This document shows positions 47,473 to 58,998 of a stretch of 64,000 bases of DNA, one piece after another. The notes under the pieces are model-generated. The model was not told where the DNA came from. It saw only the letters and a program-made list of their open reading frames with translations, and did not search any database. Location of the stretch: positions 62,001 through 126,000 of the forward strand of contig NZ_JAAN01000031.1 in NCBI RefSeq assembly GCF_000559025.1. Direction: 5' to 3'. How positions within the stretch are numbered: the stretch's first letter is position 1; each line of letters begins with the position of its first letter. Position numbers and translations under genes: made by a program. The DNA is from Luteimonas huabeiensis HB2. GTDB lineage: Bacteria > Pseudomonadota > Gammaproteobacteria > Xanthomonadales > Xanthomonadaceae.

Positions 47473-49277
47473 TACTCGCGGCTCGTGCTCAGCACCGCCA
47501 GGAAGGCTTCCTGCGGGATATCGACGCGGCCGACCTGTTTCATGCGCTTCTTGCCTTCCTTCTGCTTCTCCAGCAGCTTCTTCTTGCGCGAAACGTCGCC
47601 ACCATAGCACTTGGCGAGCACGTTCTTGCGCAGCGCCTTGACCGTGGTGCGGGCGATGATCTGCGAGCCGATCGCGGCCTGGATCGCCACGTCGAACTGC
47701 TGCCGCGGGATCAGTTCCTTCATCTTCTCGGTCAGCTCGCGGCCGCGCCGGTCGGCGTGGCTGCGGTGCACGATCAAGGACAGCGCATCGACCTTGTCGC
47801 CGTTGATCAGCACGTCCACGCGCACGAACGGGCCCGGATCGAAGCGCAGGAAGTGGTAGTCCAGCGAGGCGTAGCCGCGGCTGACCGACTTCAGCCTGTC
47901 GAAGAAGTCCAGCACCACTTCGGCCATCGGCAGCTCGTAGCTCACCTGCACCTGGCCGCCGAGGTACTGGATGCCGATCTGCGAGCCGCGCTTTTCCTCG
48001 CACAGGGTGATCACCGCGCCCACGTAGTCGGGCGGGGTCAGGATGTTGGCGCGGATGATCGGCTCGCGGATCTCCTCGATCTGGTTGACCGGCGGCAGCT
48101 GCGCGGGGTTGTCCAGCGGCACGATGGTGCCGTCGGTCTTCAGGATCTCGTAGATCACCGTCGGCGCGGTGGTGATCAGGTTGAGGTCGTACTCGCGCTC
48201 CAGCCGCTCCTGCACGATCTCCATGTGCAGCATGCCCAGGAAGCCGCAGCGGAAGCCGAAGCCCATCGCCTCGGAGCTTTCCGGCTCGAAGCGCAGCGCG
48301 GCGTCGTTGAGCCGCAGCTTGTCGAGCGCCTCGCGCAGGTCCGGATAGTCCTCGGCATCGACCGGGAACAGGCCGGCGAACACGCGCGGCTGCATCTCCT
48401 GGAACCCCGGCAGCGGCTTGGGCGCGGGATCCGCGGCCAGCGTGAGGGTGTCGCCGACCGGCGCGCCGTGCACGTCCTTGATGCTGGCTGTGATCCAGCC
48501 CACCTCGCCGGCGCGCAGCGCCGGCAGCTCCTTGCGCTTGGGGGTGAACACGCCGACCTTGTCCACCTCGTGGGCGCGCCCGGTCGACATCACCAGGATC
48601 TTGCTCCTGGGCTTGATCTCGCCCTGCATGACGCGCACCAGCGACACCACGCCCAGGTAGTTGTCGAACCAGGAGTCGATGATCAGCGCCTGCAGCTTGT
48701 CGGTGTCGCGCGGCGCAGGCGGCGGGATGCGGTGGACGATGGCTTCCAGCACGTCCTGCACGTTGAGGCCGGTCTTGGCGCTGACCGCGATCGCATCGCT
48801 GGCGTCGATGCCGATCACCGCCTCGATCTCGCCCTTGGCGCGCTCGATGTCGGCGGTGGGCAGGTCGATCTTGTTGAGCACCGGCACCACCTCCAGCCCC
48901 TGCTCCACCGCGGTGTAGCAGTTGGCCACCGACTGCGCCTCCACGCCCTGGGCGGCATCGACCACCAGCAGCGCGCCTTCGCAGGCGGCCAGCGAGCGGC
49001 TGACCTCGTAGCTGAAGTCGACGTGGCCGGGGGTATCGATGAAATTGAGGTGGTAGGTCTGCCCGTCCTTTGCGGTGTACGGCAGCGAGACCGACTGCGC
49101 CTTGATGGTGATGCCGCGCTCGCGCTCGATGGGATTGTTGTCGAGCACCTGCGCTTCCATCTCGCGTTCGGACAGGCCGCCGCACAGCTGGATGATGCGA
49201 TCGGCGAGCGTCGACTTGCCGTGGTCGACGTGGGCGATGATGGAGAAGTTGCGGATGTTCCGCATCGGGTCGGTCAT
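47472..49277 (-). CDS. lepA: elongation factor 4 (LepA)
   Basis: LepA is a ribosomal back-translocase/assembly GTPase. The 601-residue protein has the G1 motif [16 protein letters not shown]3 [14 protein letters not shown] and G4 NKIDLP, plus the LepA-specific C-terminal domain ([35 protein letters not shown]). Length matches E. coli LepA (599). It lies downstream of rpoE-rseA-mucD on the same strand; the 132-bp gap after the protease gene could hold a separate promoter, but none is clear. Confidence 0.97.
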   Translation of the reverse strand: MTDPMRNIRNFSIIAHVDHGKSTLADRIIQLCGGLSEREMEAQVLDNNPIERERGITIKAQSVSLPYTAKDGQTYHLNFIDTPGHVDFSYEVSRSLAACEGALLVVDAAQGVEAQSVANCYTAVEQGLEVVPVLNKIDLPTADIERAKGEIEAVIGIDASDAIAVSAKTGLNVQDVLEAIVHRIPPPAPRDTDKLQALIIDSWFDNYLGVVSLVRVMQGEIKPRSKILVMSTGRAHEVDKVGVFTPKRKELPALRAGEVGWITASIKDVHGAPVGDTLTLAADPAPKPLPGFQEMQPRVFAGLFPVDAEDYPDLREALDKLRLNDAALRFEPESSEAMGFGFRCGFLGMLHMEIVQERLEREYDLNLITTAPTVIYEILKTDGTIVPLDNPAQLPPVNQIEEIREPIIRANILTPPDYVGAVITLCEEKRGSQIGIQYLGGQVQVSYELPMAEVVLDFFDRLKSVSRGYASLDYHFLRFDPGPFVRVDVLINGDKVDALSLIVHRSHADRRGRELTEKMKELIPRQQFDVAIQAAIGSQIIARTTVKALRKNVLAKCYGGDVSRKKKLLEKQKEGKKRMKQVGRVDIPQEAFLAVLSTSRE

Positions 49278-49409
49278 GGGAGCGGCGGTCCGCGCGGCGA
49301 GGGCGTCAAAACGGCGAATTATCGCACAAGGCGCGCGCGGCGATCGGCCCGCGACGCGCCCCGGCCGCCTCGGCCGGGGCGCCGCCGCCCGATCTCCCGG
49401 CAGCCCGGG

Positions 49410-50963
49410 CTAGCGCTCGCCGTCCTCGCGCGGGGTGACCGCCACGAACTGGGTGCCGCGGGGATTGCGCACCAGCAGCATCACCGTGTCGCCGGCCTTC
49501 ACGCCGCGCAGGGCGCGGTCGAGCTCGGCGGGCGAGCCCACGTCCTCCCGGCCCACCCGCAGCACCACGTCGCCGGGCTGGATGCCGGCGCTGCGCGCGG
49601 CCAGGCCGGTCACCTGCGCGATCCGCACGCCCTTGCCCTCCTCGATCCCCAGCTGGCGCCGCTGCGCGGCGGTCAGCTCCTGGCCGACCAGGCCGAGCGG
49701 GTTGCTCGAGGCCGACGGCGCCGGGGACGGCGCGGGCTGCCCGCCCTGGCGGACGGCGGCCAGCTCGTTGCGGTCGAGCGGGGCCAGGGTGATCTCGAAG
49801 GTGCGCTCGCGGCCCTCGCGGAACACCGACAGCCGAACCTTGGCGCCCGGCGCCTTGTTGCCGATCAGCGGCGGCAGGTCGCTGGGCTGGTAGATGGTCG
49901 TGCCGTCGACGCTGCGGATCACGTCGCCCGGCTCCAGCCCCGCCTTCTCGGCCGGGCTGCCCGGCACGATCTCGCTGACCAGCGCGCCGAGCGTATCGGG
50001 CAGGCCGAAGCCGCGCGCCTGATCGGCGCTGATGCCCTGGGCCTGGAACCGCACGCCGATCTGGCCGCGCTGCACCGAGCCGGTCGCCTTGATCTGCTCG
50101 GCGACGTTCATCGCCATGTCGATCGGGATCGCGAAGCTCACGCCCTGGAATCCGCCGGTGTTGCTGAAGATCTGCGAGTTGATGCCGATCACCTCGCCGC
50201 GGGTGTTGAGCAGCGGGCCGCCGGAGTTGCCGCGGTTGATCGCCACGTCGGTCTGGATGAAGGGCACGTACTGCTGGTTGGTGTACGGGTTGGAGCGGCC
50301 GACCGCGCTGACGATGCCCGCGGTCACCGACTGCTCGAGCCCGAACGGCGAGCCGATCGCCACCGCCCACTGGCCGGACTTGACCTGCCGCGAATCGCCC
50401 GCGCGCAGCGCGGTTAGGCCGTTGCCCTCGATCTTCAGCACGGCGACGTCGGACTCCTCGTCGCTGCCGACGATCTTCGCGTCGAACTGGCGGCGGTCCT
50501 GCAGGCGCACGGTTACCGATTCGGCGCCGGCGACGACGTGGTGGTTGGTCAGCACGTAGCCGTCGGCGGAGACGATGAAGCCGGTGCCCATCGAGGTGCC
50601 GCGCGGCATGCCCGGCTCGCCGGGGAACCCCGGGCCGCCCGGGCCGCCGGGGAACGGGAAGTCCGGCCCCAGCAGGCGACGGAAGATGTCCGGCAGCATG
50701 TCGTCCTGCGGCATCTGCCCGCGCTGCGCGGTGCGATCGGCGCCGATGGTGGCCTCGATGCTGACCACGCCCGGGGCGACCTGCTCGACCAGCCGGGTGA
50801 AGTCGGGCAGGCCGGTCACCAGTTGCTGGGCCGGGGCTGCGGGCGCCTGCTGCGGGGCGGCAGCGGCCGCCTGCGGCTCGGCGGTGGCGATGGGCAGGAT
50901 CACGGCGGCGGTCGCGGCCGCGGTGGCCACGACCAGGACGGCGGCGGGCAGGACTTTCTTCAT
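49410..50963 (-). CDS. mucD: periplasmic serine protease MucD/DegP (Do family)
   Basis: A 517-residue periplasmic chaperone-protease with two PDZ domains. Signal sequence VLPAAVLVVATAAATAAV; trypsin-like catalytic triad: His in VLTNHHVVAGA, Asp in EESDVAVLKIEG, Ser in AINRGNSGGPLLN. PDZ1 is ALVSEIVPGSPAEKAGLEPGDVI, PDZ2 RIAQVTGLAARSAGIQPGDVVLRV. In rpoE-mucD systems it degrades misfolded envelope proteins and limits the sigma factor response. Its position after the anti-sigma factor fits MucD. A Gly/Pro/Phe-rich loop (PGGPGGPGFPGEPG) inserts before the protease core. Confidence 0.92.
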   Translation of the reverse strand: MKKVLPAAVLVVATAAATAAVILPIATAEPQAAAAAPQQAPAAPAQQLVTGLPDFTRLVEQVAPGVVSIEATIGADRTAQRGQMPQDDMLPDIFRRLLGPDFPFPGGPGGPGFPGEPGMPRGTSMGTGFIVSADGYVLTNHHVVAGAESVTVRLQDRRQFDAKIVGSDEESDVAVLKIEGNGLTALRAGDSRQVKSGQWAVAIGSPFGLEQSVTAGIVSAVGRSNPYTNQQYVPFIQTDVAINRGNSGGPLLNTRGEVIGINSQIFSNTGGFQGVSFAIPIDMAMNVAEQIKATGSVQRGQIGVRFQAQGISADQARGFGLPDTLGALVSEIVPGSPAEKAGLEPGDVIRSVDGTTIYQPSDLPPLIGNKAPGAKVRLSVFREGRERTFEITLAPLDRNELAAVRQGGQPAPSPAPSASSNPLGLVGQELTAAQRRQLGIEEGKGVRIAQVTGLAARSAGIQPGDVVLRVGREDVGSPAELDRALRGVKAGDTVMLLVRNPRGTQFVAVTPREDGER

Positions 50964-51036
50964 CGGGGAACGATCCTCGACAGCGGGAACGGGGGATTCG
51001 GCAGGCGCGCCGCGGGCCCACGGCCCGCGGCGGCGA

Positions 51037-52005
51037 TCAGTCGGCGTCGGCCGGGGGCAACGGCCCCAGCGCGCCGGCGGGTTGCGGCCAGACCAGCGCC
51101 GGCAGCGGCATCGCCAGCCGCGCCTCGAGGCGCGGTTCGAACGGATGGAAGGACGGCGCCTCCAGGCCGATGGCGGCGCTGCCGGACGCATAGCCGGCGG
51201 CGAACGCGCTGCCGCCGCCGAAGCCGGCCTGCGGCCAGGGCCGCGCGACCGGCGCGGGCGCGGCCTCTGCGGCGAACGTCGGCCGTGCCGCGGCGGCAGC
51301 CGGCGCCGGGGCGGCCGCGGCCAGCATCCGCTCGGGGGCGGCCGACGCCTCCTGGCGACGGCGCTCGCGCGTGACCGCGGCGCGCTGGCTCTGCCCGCGC
51401 GAACGCCGCTCCTCGCGGCGCGGGGCTTCGGCCACGGCCAGCGCGCTGGCGCCGGCCATCGCCAGGGTGACGCCTTCCAGCGGCGCGGCGGCGGGGGCAT
51501 CCGGCGCGAAGGTCGGCGCGGTGGGCGCCGGCGCCGGTTTCGGCACGGGATCGGCGGCGGCGACGCGGGCCGGCGCGGGCGTCTCGACCTCCAGCGGCGC
51601 CTGCGCCTGACGGCCCACCAGCAACGCCACCACCGCCACCGAGGCGGCGAGCGCGGCGCTGCCGCCCCAGCGCAGCAGGCCGCCGCGGCGCGCGGCCTGG
51701 CCGGCCGACTGCACGACGGCGTCCTGCGCCTGGGCGTCGCCGGCGATCGCGCGCGCCACGTTGGCGGCGAAGTCGGCCGGCAGCAGCGCCGCATGGCGGC
51801 CGCGCAGCACGTCGCCGCAGACCTGCCAGCGCTCCCAGCACGCGGCCAGCTCGGTGTCGTGCTCGAGCCTGCGCAGCATGAAGCGCGCCTGGTCGGGCGA
51901 CAGTTCGCCGTCCAGCATCGCCGAGAGCTGCTGGCGGTGGTAGCGGTAGAGCTTGTCGGGTTCGGGCTGCAGCTGCAGCGCGTCGATGTCGTCGGAATGC
52001 ATCAT
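51037..52005 (-). CDS. rseA: RseA-like anti-sigma factor
   Basis: A 322-residue membrane-anchored regulator. Its N-terminal anti-sigma domain (YRYHRQQLSAMLDGELSPDQARFMLRRLEHDTELAACWERWQVCGDVLRG) matches RseA/MucA; one membrane helix follows (LRWGGSAALAASVAVVALLVG, about 109-129). The periplasmic part is long and very Ala/Pro-rich, without the RseB-binding pattern being obvious. It overlaps rpoE by 4 bases (ATGA) as expected for a sigma/anti-sigma pair. Much of the C-terminus is low complexity, so its role is inferred. Confidence 0.85.
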   Translation of the reverse strand: MMHSDDIDALQLQPEPDKLYRYHRQQLSAMLDGELSPDQARFMLRRLEHDTELAACWERWQVCGDVLRGRHAALLPADFAANVARAIAGDAQAQDAVVQSAGQAARRGGLLRWGGSAALAASVAVVALLVGRQAQAPLEVETPAPARVAAADPVPKPAPAPTAPTFAPDAPAAAPLEGVTLAMAGASALAVAEAPRREERRSRGQSQRAAVTRERRRQEASAAPERMLAAAAPAPAAAAARPTFAAEAAPAPVARPWPQAGFGGGSAFAAGYASGSAAIGLEAPSFHPFEPRLEARLAMPLPALVWPQPAGALGPLPPADAD

Positions 52006-52616
52006 CGGATCGCACGCTCCGCGGGAGTTTCGTTGTCCATCAACGGTTTCAGTTCCTGGTCGATCGCCTCGCGCGCACGGAAGATGCGCGACCTGACGGT
52101 GCCGATCGGGCAGTCCATGCGCCGGGCGATGTCCTCGTAGCTCAGACCGTCGACCTCGCGCAGCGTGATCGCGACCCGCAGCTCCTCGGGCAGTGCTTCG
52201 ACCGCGCGCATCACCGTTTGTTCCATCTGCTGCCGCATCAGCTCGCGCTCGGGGGTGTCGGTATCGCGCAGCCGCACCCCCGAATCGAACTGCTCGGCGT
52301 CGGCGACGTCGATGTCGTCGGTCGGCGGCCGCCGGTTGTGCGCGACCAGGTGGTTCTTGGCGGTGTTGACCGCGATCCGGTGCAGCCAGGTGTAGAACTG
52401 CGCGTCGCCGCGGAAGTTGCCGATCGCCCGGTAGGCGCGGATGAAAGTCTCCTGCGCCACGTCCTGGCACTCGCTCCAGTCCGCCACGTAGCGCCCGATC
52501 AGCGCCGCGATGCGGTGCTGGTACTTGCGCACCAGCAGGTCGAAGGCGGCGCTGTCGCCGCGCTGGACGCGGCGGACCAGCTCCTGGTCCAGCTGTTCGG
52601 TGTCGTTGTCGGCCAT
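52002..52616 (-). CDS. rpoE: extracytoplasmic stress sigma factor RpoE
   Basis: A 204-residue group IV sigma factor. Region 2 is DLLVRKYQHRIAALIGRYVADWSECQDVAQETFIRAYRAIGNFRGDAQFYTWLHRIAVNTAKNHL; region 4 is AITLREVDGLSYEDIARRMDCPIGTVRSRIFRAREAID, the -35-recognising helix-turn-helix. The start is ATG 52616 (MADNDTEQL); the frame stays open upstream but lacks sigma similarity. AGGAG precedes by 10 bases. A RpoE-like promoter lies at 52657-52684, consistent with autoregulation. Confidence 0.95.
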   Translation of the reverse strand: MADNDTEQLDQELVRRVQRGDSAAFDLLVRKYQHRIAALIGRYVADWSECQDVAQETFIRAYRAIGNFRGDAQFYTWLHRIAVNTAKNHLVAHNRRPPTDDIDVADAEQFDSGVRLRDTDTPERELMRQQMEQTVMRAVEALPEELRVAITLREVDGLSYEDIARRMDCPIGTVRSRIFRAREAIDQELKPLMDNETPAERAIR

Positions 52617-52656
52617 CGGCCGGTGGCTCCTGTGACCCGGCGCGACGACCGGGCGT

Positions 52657-52684
52657 TGTGACCTGGACGCAGGCGGCGAGTTCC
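52657..52684 (-). promoter_or_regulatory. candidate RpoE-type promoter for rpoE
   Basis: On the minus strand GGAACT (52684-52679) and TCACA (52661-52657) are separated by 17 bp, resembling the ECF-sigma GGAACTT/TCAAA promoter. It would start about 35 nt before the rpoE ATG. The -10 match is only partial. Confidence 0.45.
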
Positions 52685-52828
52685 CGCCGCCCGCGCGCTT
52701 CACCGCGAACGCTTCATCTTGGGGTGCCCCGCCCCGCTCGCAAGTCGTCGCCGCGCGCGCGATTTGACGCCGGCGGAACGACCTCTGGATCATAAGGGCT
52801 TCTCCCGTACCTTATCGGATGGTGCCGT

Positions 52829-54886
52829 ATGGTGGCAGGCCTCGACGGACTGCGCTTCAGCCACTGGAAGGCCGAGTCGCGCGAAGACGGCGTGCTGGTG
52901 CTGGCGTTCGACCGCGCCGGCGAGTCGGTCAACACCTTCGCCCAGGACGTGCTGATCGAGCTCGACGCCCTGCTCGAGCGCCTGGCGCTGGAGCCGCCGA
53001 AGGGTCTGGTGATCCGCTCGGCGAAGGCGAAGGGCTTCATCGCCGGCGCCGACATCCGCGAGTTCGCGGAATTCGACGCCAAGGGCACCATCGGCGATTC
53101 GATCCGGCGCGGCCAGCAGGTGTTCCAGCGCCTGGCCGACCTGCCCTGCCCGACCGTGGCCGCGATCCACGGTTTCTGCATGGGCGGCGGCACCGAGCTG
53201 GCGCTGGCCTGCGACTACCGCGTGGCCAGCAGCGATGCGTCCACCCGCATCGGCCTGCCCGAGGTCAAGCTCGGCATCTACCCCGGCTGGGGCGGCAGCG
53301 TGCGGCTGCCGCGCCTGGTCGGCGCGCCGGCGGCCTTCGACATGATGCTGACCGGCCGCGCGCTGTCGGCCAAGGCCGCGCGCGGCATCGGCCTGGTGGA
53401 CAAGATCGCCGAGCCGGCGCTGCTGATCGATACCGCCGCGACGCTCGCCCTGCGCGGCCTGCAGCGGCCGTTCAAGCAGCGCGCGCTGGGCTGGCTGACC
53501 AATACCTGGCCGGCGCGGCAGCTGCTGGCGCCGCAGATGGTCAAGCAGGTCTCGCGCAAGGCGCGCAAGGAGCACTACCCCGCGCCCTACACGCTGATCG
53601 AGACCTGGCGCCGCACCGGCGGCGGCCTCCAGAACCGGCTGGCCGCGGAGCGCAAGTCGGTGGTCCGGCTCGCCGGCACCGCGACCGCGCGCAACCTGAC
53701 CCGGGTCTTCTTCCTGCAGGAGCGCCTGAAGGGCCTGGGCGGCGGGCATGCGCATGCGATCGAGGCCGTGCACGTGGTCGGCGCCGGCGTCATGGGCGGC
53801 GACATCGCGGCCTGGGCCGCCTACAAGGGCTTCCAGGTGACCCTGCAGGACCGCGAGCAGCCCTACATCGACCAGGCGCTGGCGCGCGCGCAGTCGCTGT
53901 TCCAGAAGAAGGTCAAGGACGACGACAAGCGCCCCGAGGTGGCCGCGCGCCTGAAGTCCGATCTCGCCGGCGACGGCGTGGCGCGGGCGGACCTGGTGAT
54001 CGAGGCGATCGTGGAGGACGCGCAGGCCAAGCGCGGGCTCTACGCGCAGGCCGAGCCGCGGCTCAAGCCCGGCGCGCTGCTGGCGACCAACACCTCCTCG
54101 ATCCCGCTGGCGGAGCTCGCGCAGGGGCTGCAGCGGCCGGCGCAGTTCGCGGGCCTGCACTACTTCAACCCGGTGGCGCTGATGCCGCTGGTGGAGATCG
54201 TCCGCCACGACGGCGTGGCCGAGGAAACGCTGGCGCGGCTGGCCGCGTTCTGCAAGGCGATCGACAAGCTGCCGGTGCCGGTGGCGGGCTCGCCCGGCTT
54301 CCTGGTCAACCGCCTGCTGTTTCCCTACCTGCTGGAGGCGGCCACCGCCTACGCCGAGGGCATCCCGGCGCCGGTCATCGACAAGGCGGCGGTGCGGTTC
54401 GGCATGCCGATGGGCCCGATCGAGCTGATCGACACCGTGGGCCTGGACGTGGCGGCCGGCGTCGGCCGGGAACTCGCGCCCTTCCTCGGCCTGGCGATCC
54501 CGCCGGCGCTGGCCACGCCGCCCGAGCCGGGCAAGCGCGGCAAGAAGGACGGCCAGGGCTTCTACGCCTGGGAGGACGGCAAGCCGAAGAAGCCGGAGGT
54601 GCCCAAGGACTACGTGGCGCCGGACGACCTCGAGGACCGGCTGGTGCTGCCGCTGGTCAACGAGGCGGTCGCGGCCCTGCACGAGGGCGTGGTGGCCGAT
54701 GCCGACCTGCTCGATGCGGGGGTCGTCTTCGGTACCGGCTTCGCGCCGTTCCGCGGCGGCCCGATCCAGTACCTGCGCGAGACCGGCATCGACACCGTGC
54801 GCGCCCGGCTGCAGGCGCTGCAGGCCCGCCACGGCGACCGCTTCGCGCCGCGCCCGGGCTGGGACGATCCGGCGCTGCGCGGCTAG
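52829..54886 (+). CDS. fatty-acid oxidation multienzyme (enoyl-CoA hydratase / 3-hydroxyacyl-CoA dehydrogenase)
   Basis: A 685-residue FadB/FadJ-type protein for two beta-oxidation steps. Residues about 1-200 are an enoyl-CoA hydratase with oxyanion residues in KGFIAGADIREF and IHGFCMGGGTELALACDYRVA. From about residue 310 is the NAD-binding 3-hydroxyacyl-CoA dehydrogenase (VVGAGVMGGDIAAWAAYKGFQVTL, NTSSIPL, HYFNPVALMPLVEIV), then the C-terminal dehydrogenase domains (SPGFLVNRLLFPYL, PMGPIELIDTVGLDV). Shorter than E. coli FadB (729), nearer the FadJ type. No thiolase is adjacent. Its TAG shares CTAG with the convergent TetR gene. Confidence 0.92.
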   Translation: MVAGLDGLRFSHWKAESREDGVLVLAFDRAGESVNTFAQDVLIELDALLERLALEPPKGLVIRSAKAKGFIAGADIREFAEFDAKGTIGDSIRRGQQVFQRLADLPCPTVAAIHGFCMGGGTELALACDYRVASSDASTRIGLPEVKLGIYPGWGGSVRLPRLVGAPAAFDMMLTGRALSAKAARGIGLVDKIAEPALLIDTAATLALRGLQRPFKQRALGWLTNTWPARQLLAPQMVKQVSRKARKEHYPAPYTLIETWRRTGGGLQNRLAAERKSVVRLAGTATARNLTRVFFLQERLKGLGGGHAHAIEAVHVVGAGVMGGDIAAWAAYKGFQVTLQDREQPYIDQALARAQSLFQKKVKDDDKRPEVAARLKSDLAGDGVARADLVIEAIVEDAQAKRGLYAQAEPRLKPGALLATNTSSIPLAELAQGLQRPAQFAGLHYFNPVALMPLVEIVRHDGVAEETLARLAAFCKAIDKLPVPVAGSPGFLVNRLLFPYLLEAATAYAEGIPAPVIDKAAVRFGMPMGPIELIDTVGLDVAAGVGRELAPFLGLAIPPALATPPEPGKRGKKDGQGFYAWEDGKPKKPEVPKDYVAPDDLEDRLVLPLVNEAVAALHEGVVADADLLDAGVVFGTGFAPFRGGPIQYLRETGIDTVRARLQALQARHGDRFAPRPGWDDPALRG

Positions 54887-54896
54887 CCGCGCAGCG
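54873..54896. terminator. 24-bp perfect palindrome at convergent stop codons
   Basis: CGCTGCGCGG CTAG CCGCGCAGCG is a perfect inverted repeat centred on CTAG, where both the fatty-acid oxidation gene (TAG 54884-54886) and the TetR gene (TAG 54885-54883) stop. There is no T-tract. It could act as a rho-aided block on both strands or protect mRNA ends. Confidence 0.5.
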
Positions 54897-55506
54897 ATCC
54901 GCCCCGGCCGGCGGACGCGTCCTGGTCCAGCGCCGCCGCGCGCTGGCGCAGCATGTCCAGCAGGGCCTGGTGTTCGTCCGGCGTGAGCGCGAGCATCTCG
55001 AAGGCCTCGCCGAAGAACAGCCCGTCGAGGGCGAGCGAGATCAGCAGCGCGTCCAGGAACCTCGGGCCGTTCGCGCGCAGCGCGTCCAGGTGCTCGAGGT
55101 GCAGTCGCCGGGGGCGCGCCATCAGCTCGGGGGTGTTGACCGCGGCGACGATGAAGGAGCGGATCGTCTGCGGTGCGTTGAAGCCGGAGCGGCGCATCTC
55201 GATTTCCGCCTCGAGATGGGCCTGGACGTAACCGCCCGGCGTCTCGGGGTAGCGTCGCCTCGCGCGCTCCAGCTCGGACTGGTAGCGCTCGATCTGCCGA
55301 TCGACCATCGCGGTCAGCAGCGCGTCCTTGCTGGCGAAGTGGTAGAGCAGCCCGCCCTTGCTGACCCCGGCCTCGGCGGCGACGGCATCCAGCGTCAGGT
55401 GCGCCGCGCCCACCTGCTCCGCCACGGCCAGCGCCGCATCCAGGATCCGTTCGCGCGCATTGGCGCGGCCGGGCGCGGCGGCGTCCGCCTCGTCACGTTC
55501 AACCAT
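54883..55506 (-). CDS. TetR family transcriptional regulator
   Basis: A 207-residue regulator with a TetR DNA-binding domain: RERILDAALAVAEQVGAAHLTLDAVAAEAGVSKGGLLYHFASKDALLTAMVD. The C-terminal half is a helical ligand domain with no recognisable ligand. It converges with the beta-oxidation gene by a shared stop, and its start is divergent from a small unknown gene. An inverted repeat in the divergent gap (55526-55541) is a candidate operator. Control of the beta-oxidation gene is possible but only inferred from proximity. Confidence 0.92.
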   Translation of the reverse strand: MVERDEADAAAPGRANARERILDAALAVAEQVGAAHLTLDAVAAEAGVSKGGLLYHFASKDALLTAMVDRQIERYQSELERARRRYPETPGGYVQAHLEAEIEMRRSGFNAPQTIRSFIVAAVNTPELMARPRRLHLEHLDALRANGPRFLDALLISLALDGLFFGEAFEMLALTPDEHQALLDMLRQRAAALDQDASAGRGGSLRG

Positions 55507-55525
55507 CGTTCAGCCTCCTATACTT

Positions 55526-55541
55526 TACCATCCAGACGGTA
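55526..55541. promoter_or_regulatory. inverted repeat, candidate operator of the TetR regulator
   Basis: TACCATC-CA-GACGGTA has 7-bp arms with one mismatch, between the divergent TetR gene (start 55506) and the small gene (start 55570). TetR proteins often bind such a 14-16 bp repeat in their own promoter region. There is a TATA-like stretch just to the left (CCTATACTTTACC). Confidence 0.5.
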
Positions 55542-55569
55542 CACCCCTGGAATCAAGACAGATTACGCC

Positions 55570-55836
55570 ATGACAGCTCAGCTGCACGTGCCGGTTTCCG
55601 TGGTCTCGCCGCCGGCCGTCGGCGGCGCCGAGGCCTACGCTGCGCTGGCCTGGATCGAGGAATTCGTGCGCCTGGCGCGCTGCGCCATCGAGGAAGAAGA
55701 CGACGAGGCGCTGCGCCGGCGCTACGAGGACGAGGTGTTGCGGCGCGCGGCGTTCCTGCGCGCGGCCGGGCTGTTCGACATCGTGCGCATCGACCACCCC
55801 GGCCTGCGCGCCATGGTGGACGACGCGGCGCGCTGA
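55570..55836 (+). CDS. small hypothetical protein next to the TetR regulator
   Basis: An 88-residue acidic/helical protein: MTAQLHVPVSVVSPPAVGGA, then AYAALAWIEEFVRLARCAIEEEDDEALRRRYEDEVLRRAAFLRAAGLFDIVRIDHPGLRAMVDDAAR. No signal peptide or membrane helix. I do not recognise a family. Evidence for a real gene is the ATG close after a candidate TetR operator, good codon-third GC and a charge pattern typical of a folded helical domain. It converges on the pilZ gene. Confidence 0.65.
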   Translation: MTAQLHVPVSVVSPPAVGGAEAYAALAWIEEFVRLARCAIEEEDDEALRRRYEDEVLRRAAFLRAAGLFDIVRIDHPGLRAMVDDAAR

Positions 55837-55898
55837 GCGGCGAGCGTTCCGGCGGCGCGGGCGCGGGCCCGCGCGAAGGTGACGGCCGGGCATCGCCG

Positions 55899-56258
55899 CT
55901 ACATGGTGTGGGTGGGTTTCTCGGCCGTCAGCGTGCCGGCCAGCAGCGTCTCGATCTTGCCGCGCACGGTCTCGCCCTCGCCGCTGTCGGCGAACTGCAC
56001 GCCGATGCCGGCCATGCGGTTGCCCTGCGCGCCGGGCGGCGTCACCCAGACCACCTTGCCGGCCACCGGCAGCCGCTCGCTGGACTCGGGCAGGGTCAGC
56101 AGCAGGAACACCTCGTCGCCGATGAAGTAGCGCTTGGGCGTGGGCACGAAGATGCCGCCGGACTTGAGGTAGGGCATGTAGGCGCCGTAGAGCTGCGCCT
56201 TGTCCTTGACCGTCAGCGACAGGATGCCCTGCCGCGCGCCCGTACCCGTGCTGCCCAT
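55899..56258 (-). CDS. pilZ: type IV pilus assembly protein PilZ
   Basis: A 119-residue single PilZ domain protein: LSLTVKDKAQLYGAYMPYLKSGGIFVPTPKRYFIGDEVFLLLTLPESSERLPVAGKVVWVTPPGAQGNRMAGIGVQF. This is the founding PilZ type, which lacks the RxxxR and D/NxSxxG c-di-GMP motifs and instead interacts with PilB and FimX in xanthomonads to support pilus assembly. Start ATG 56258 is two bases after the holB stop. The position after tmk-holB is the classic one. Confidence 0.92.
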   Translation of the reverse strand: MGSTGTGARQGILSLTVKDKAQLYGAYMPYLKSGGIFVPTPKRYFIGDEVFLLLTLPESSERLPVAGKVVWVTPPGAQGNRMAGIGVQFADSGEGETVRGKIETLLAGTLTAEKPTHTM

Positions 56259-56260
56259 CC

Positions 56261-58916
<2,656 letters not shown>

Positions 58917-58998
58917 CAGCGGGTCCCGCCTGCGTGAGGAATGCGTGTCATCGGCGCCAAGGATACCGTGCGGGGGGTCGCCCCGCCCCCCCGGGGAC

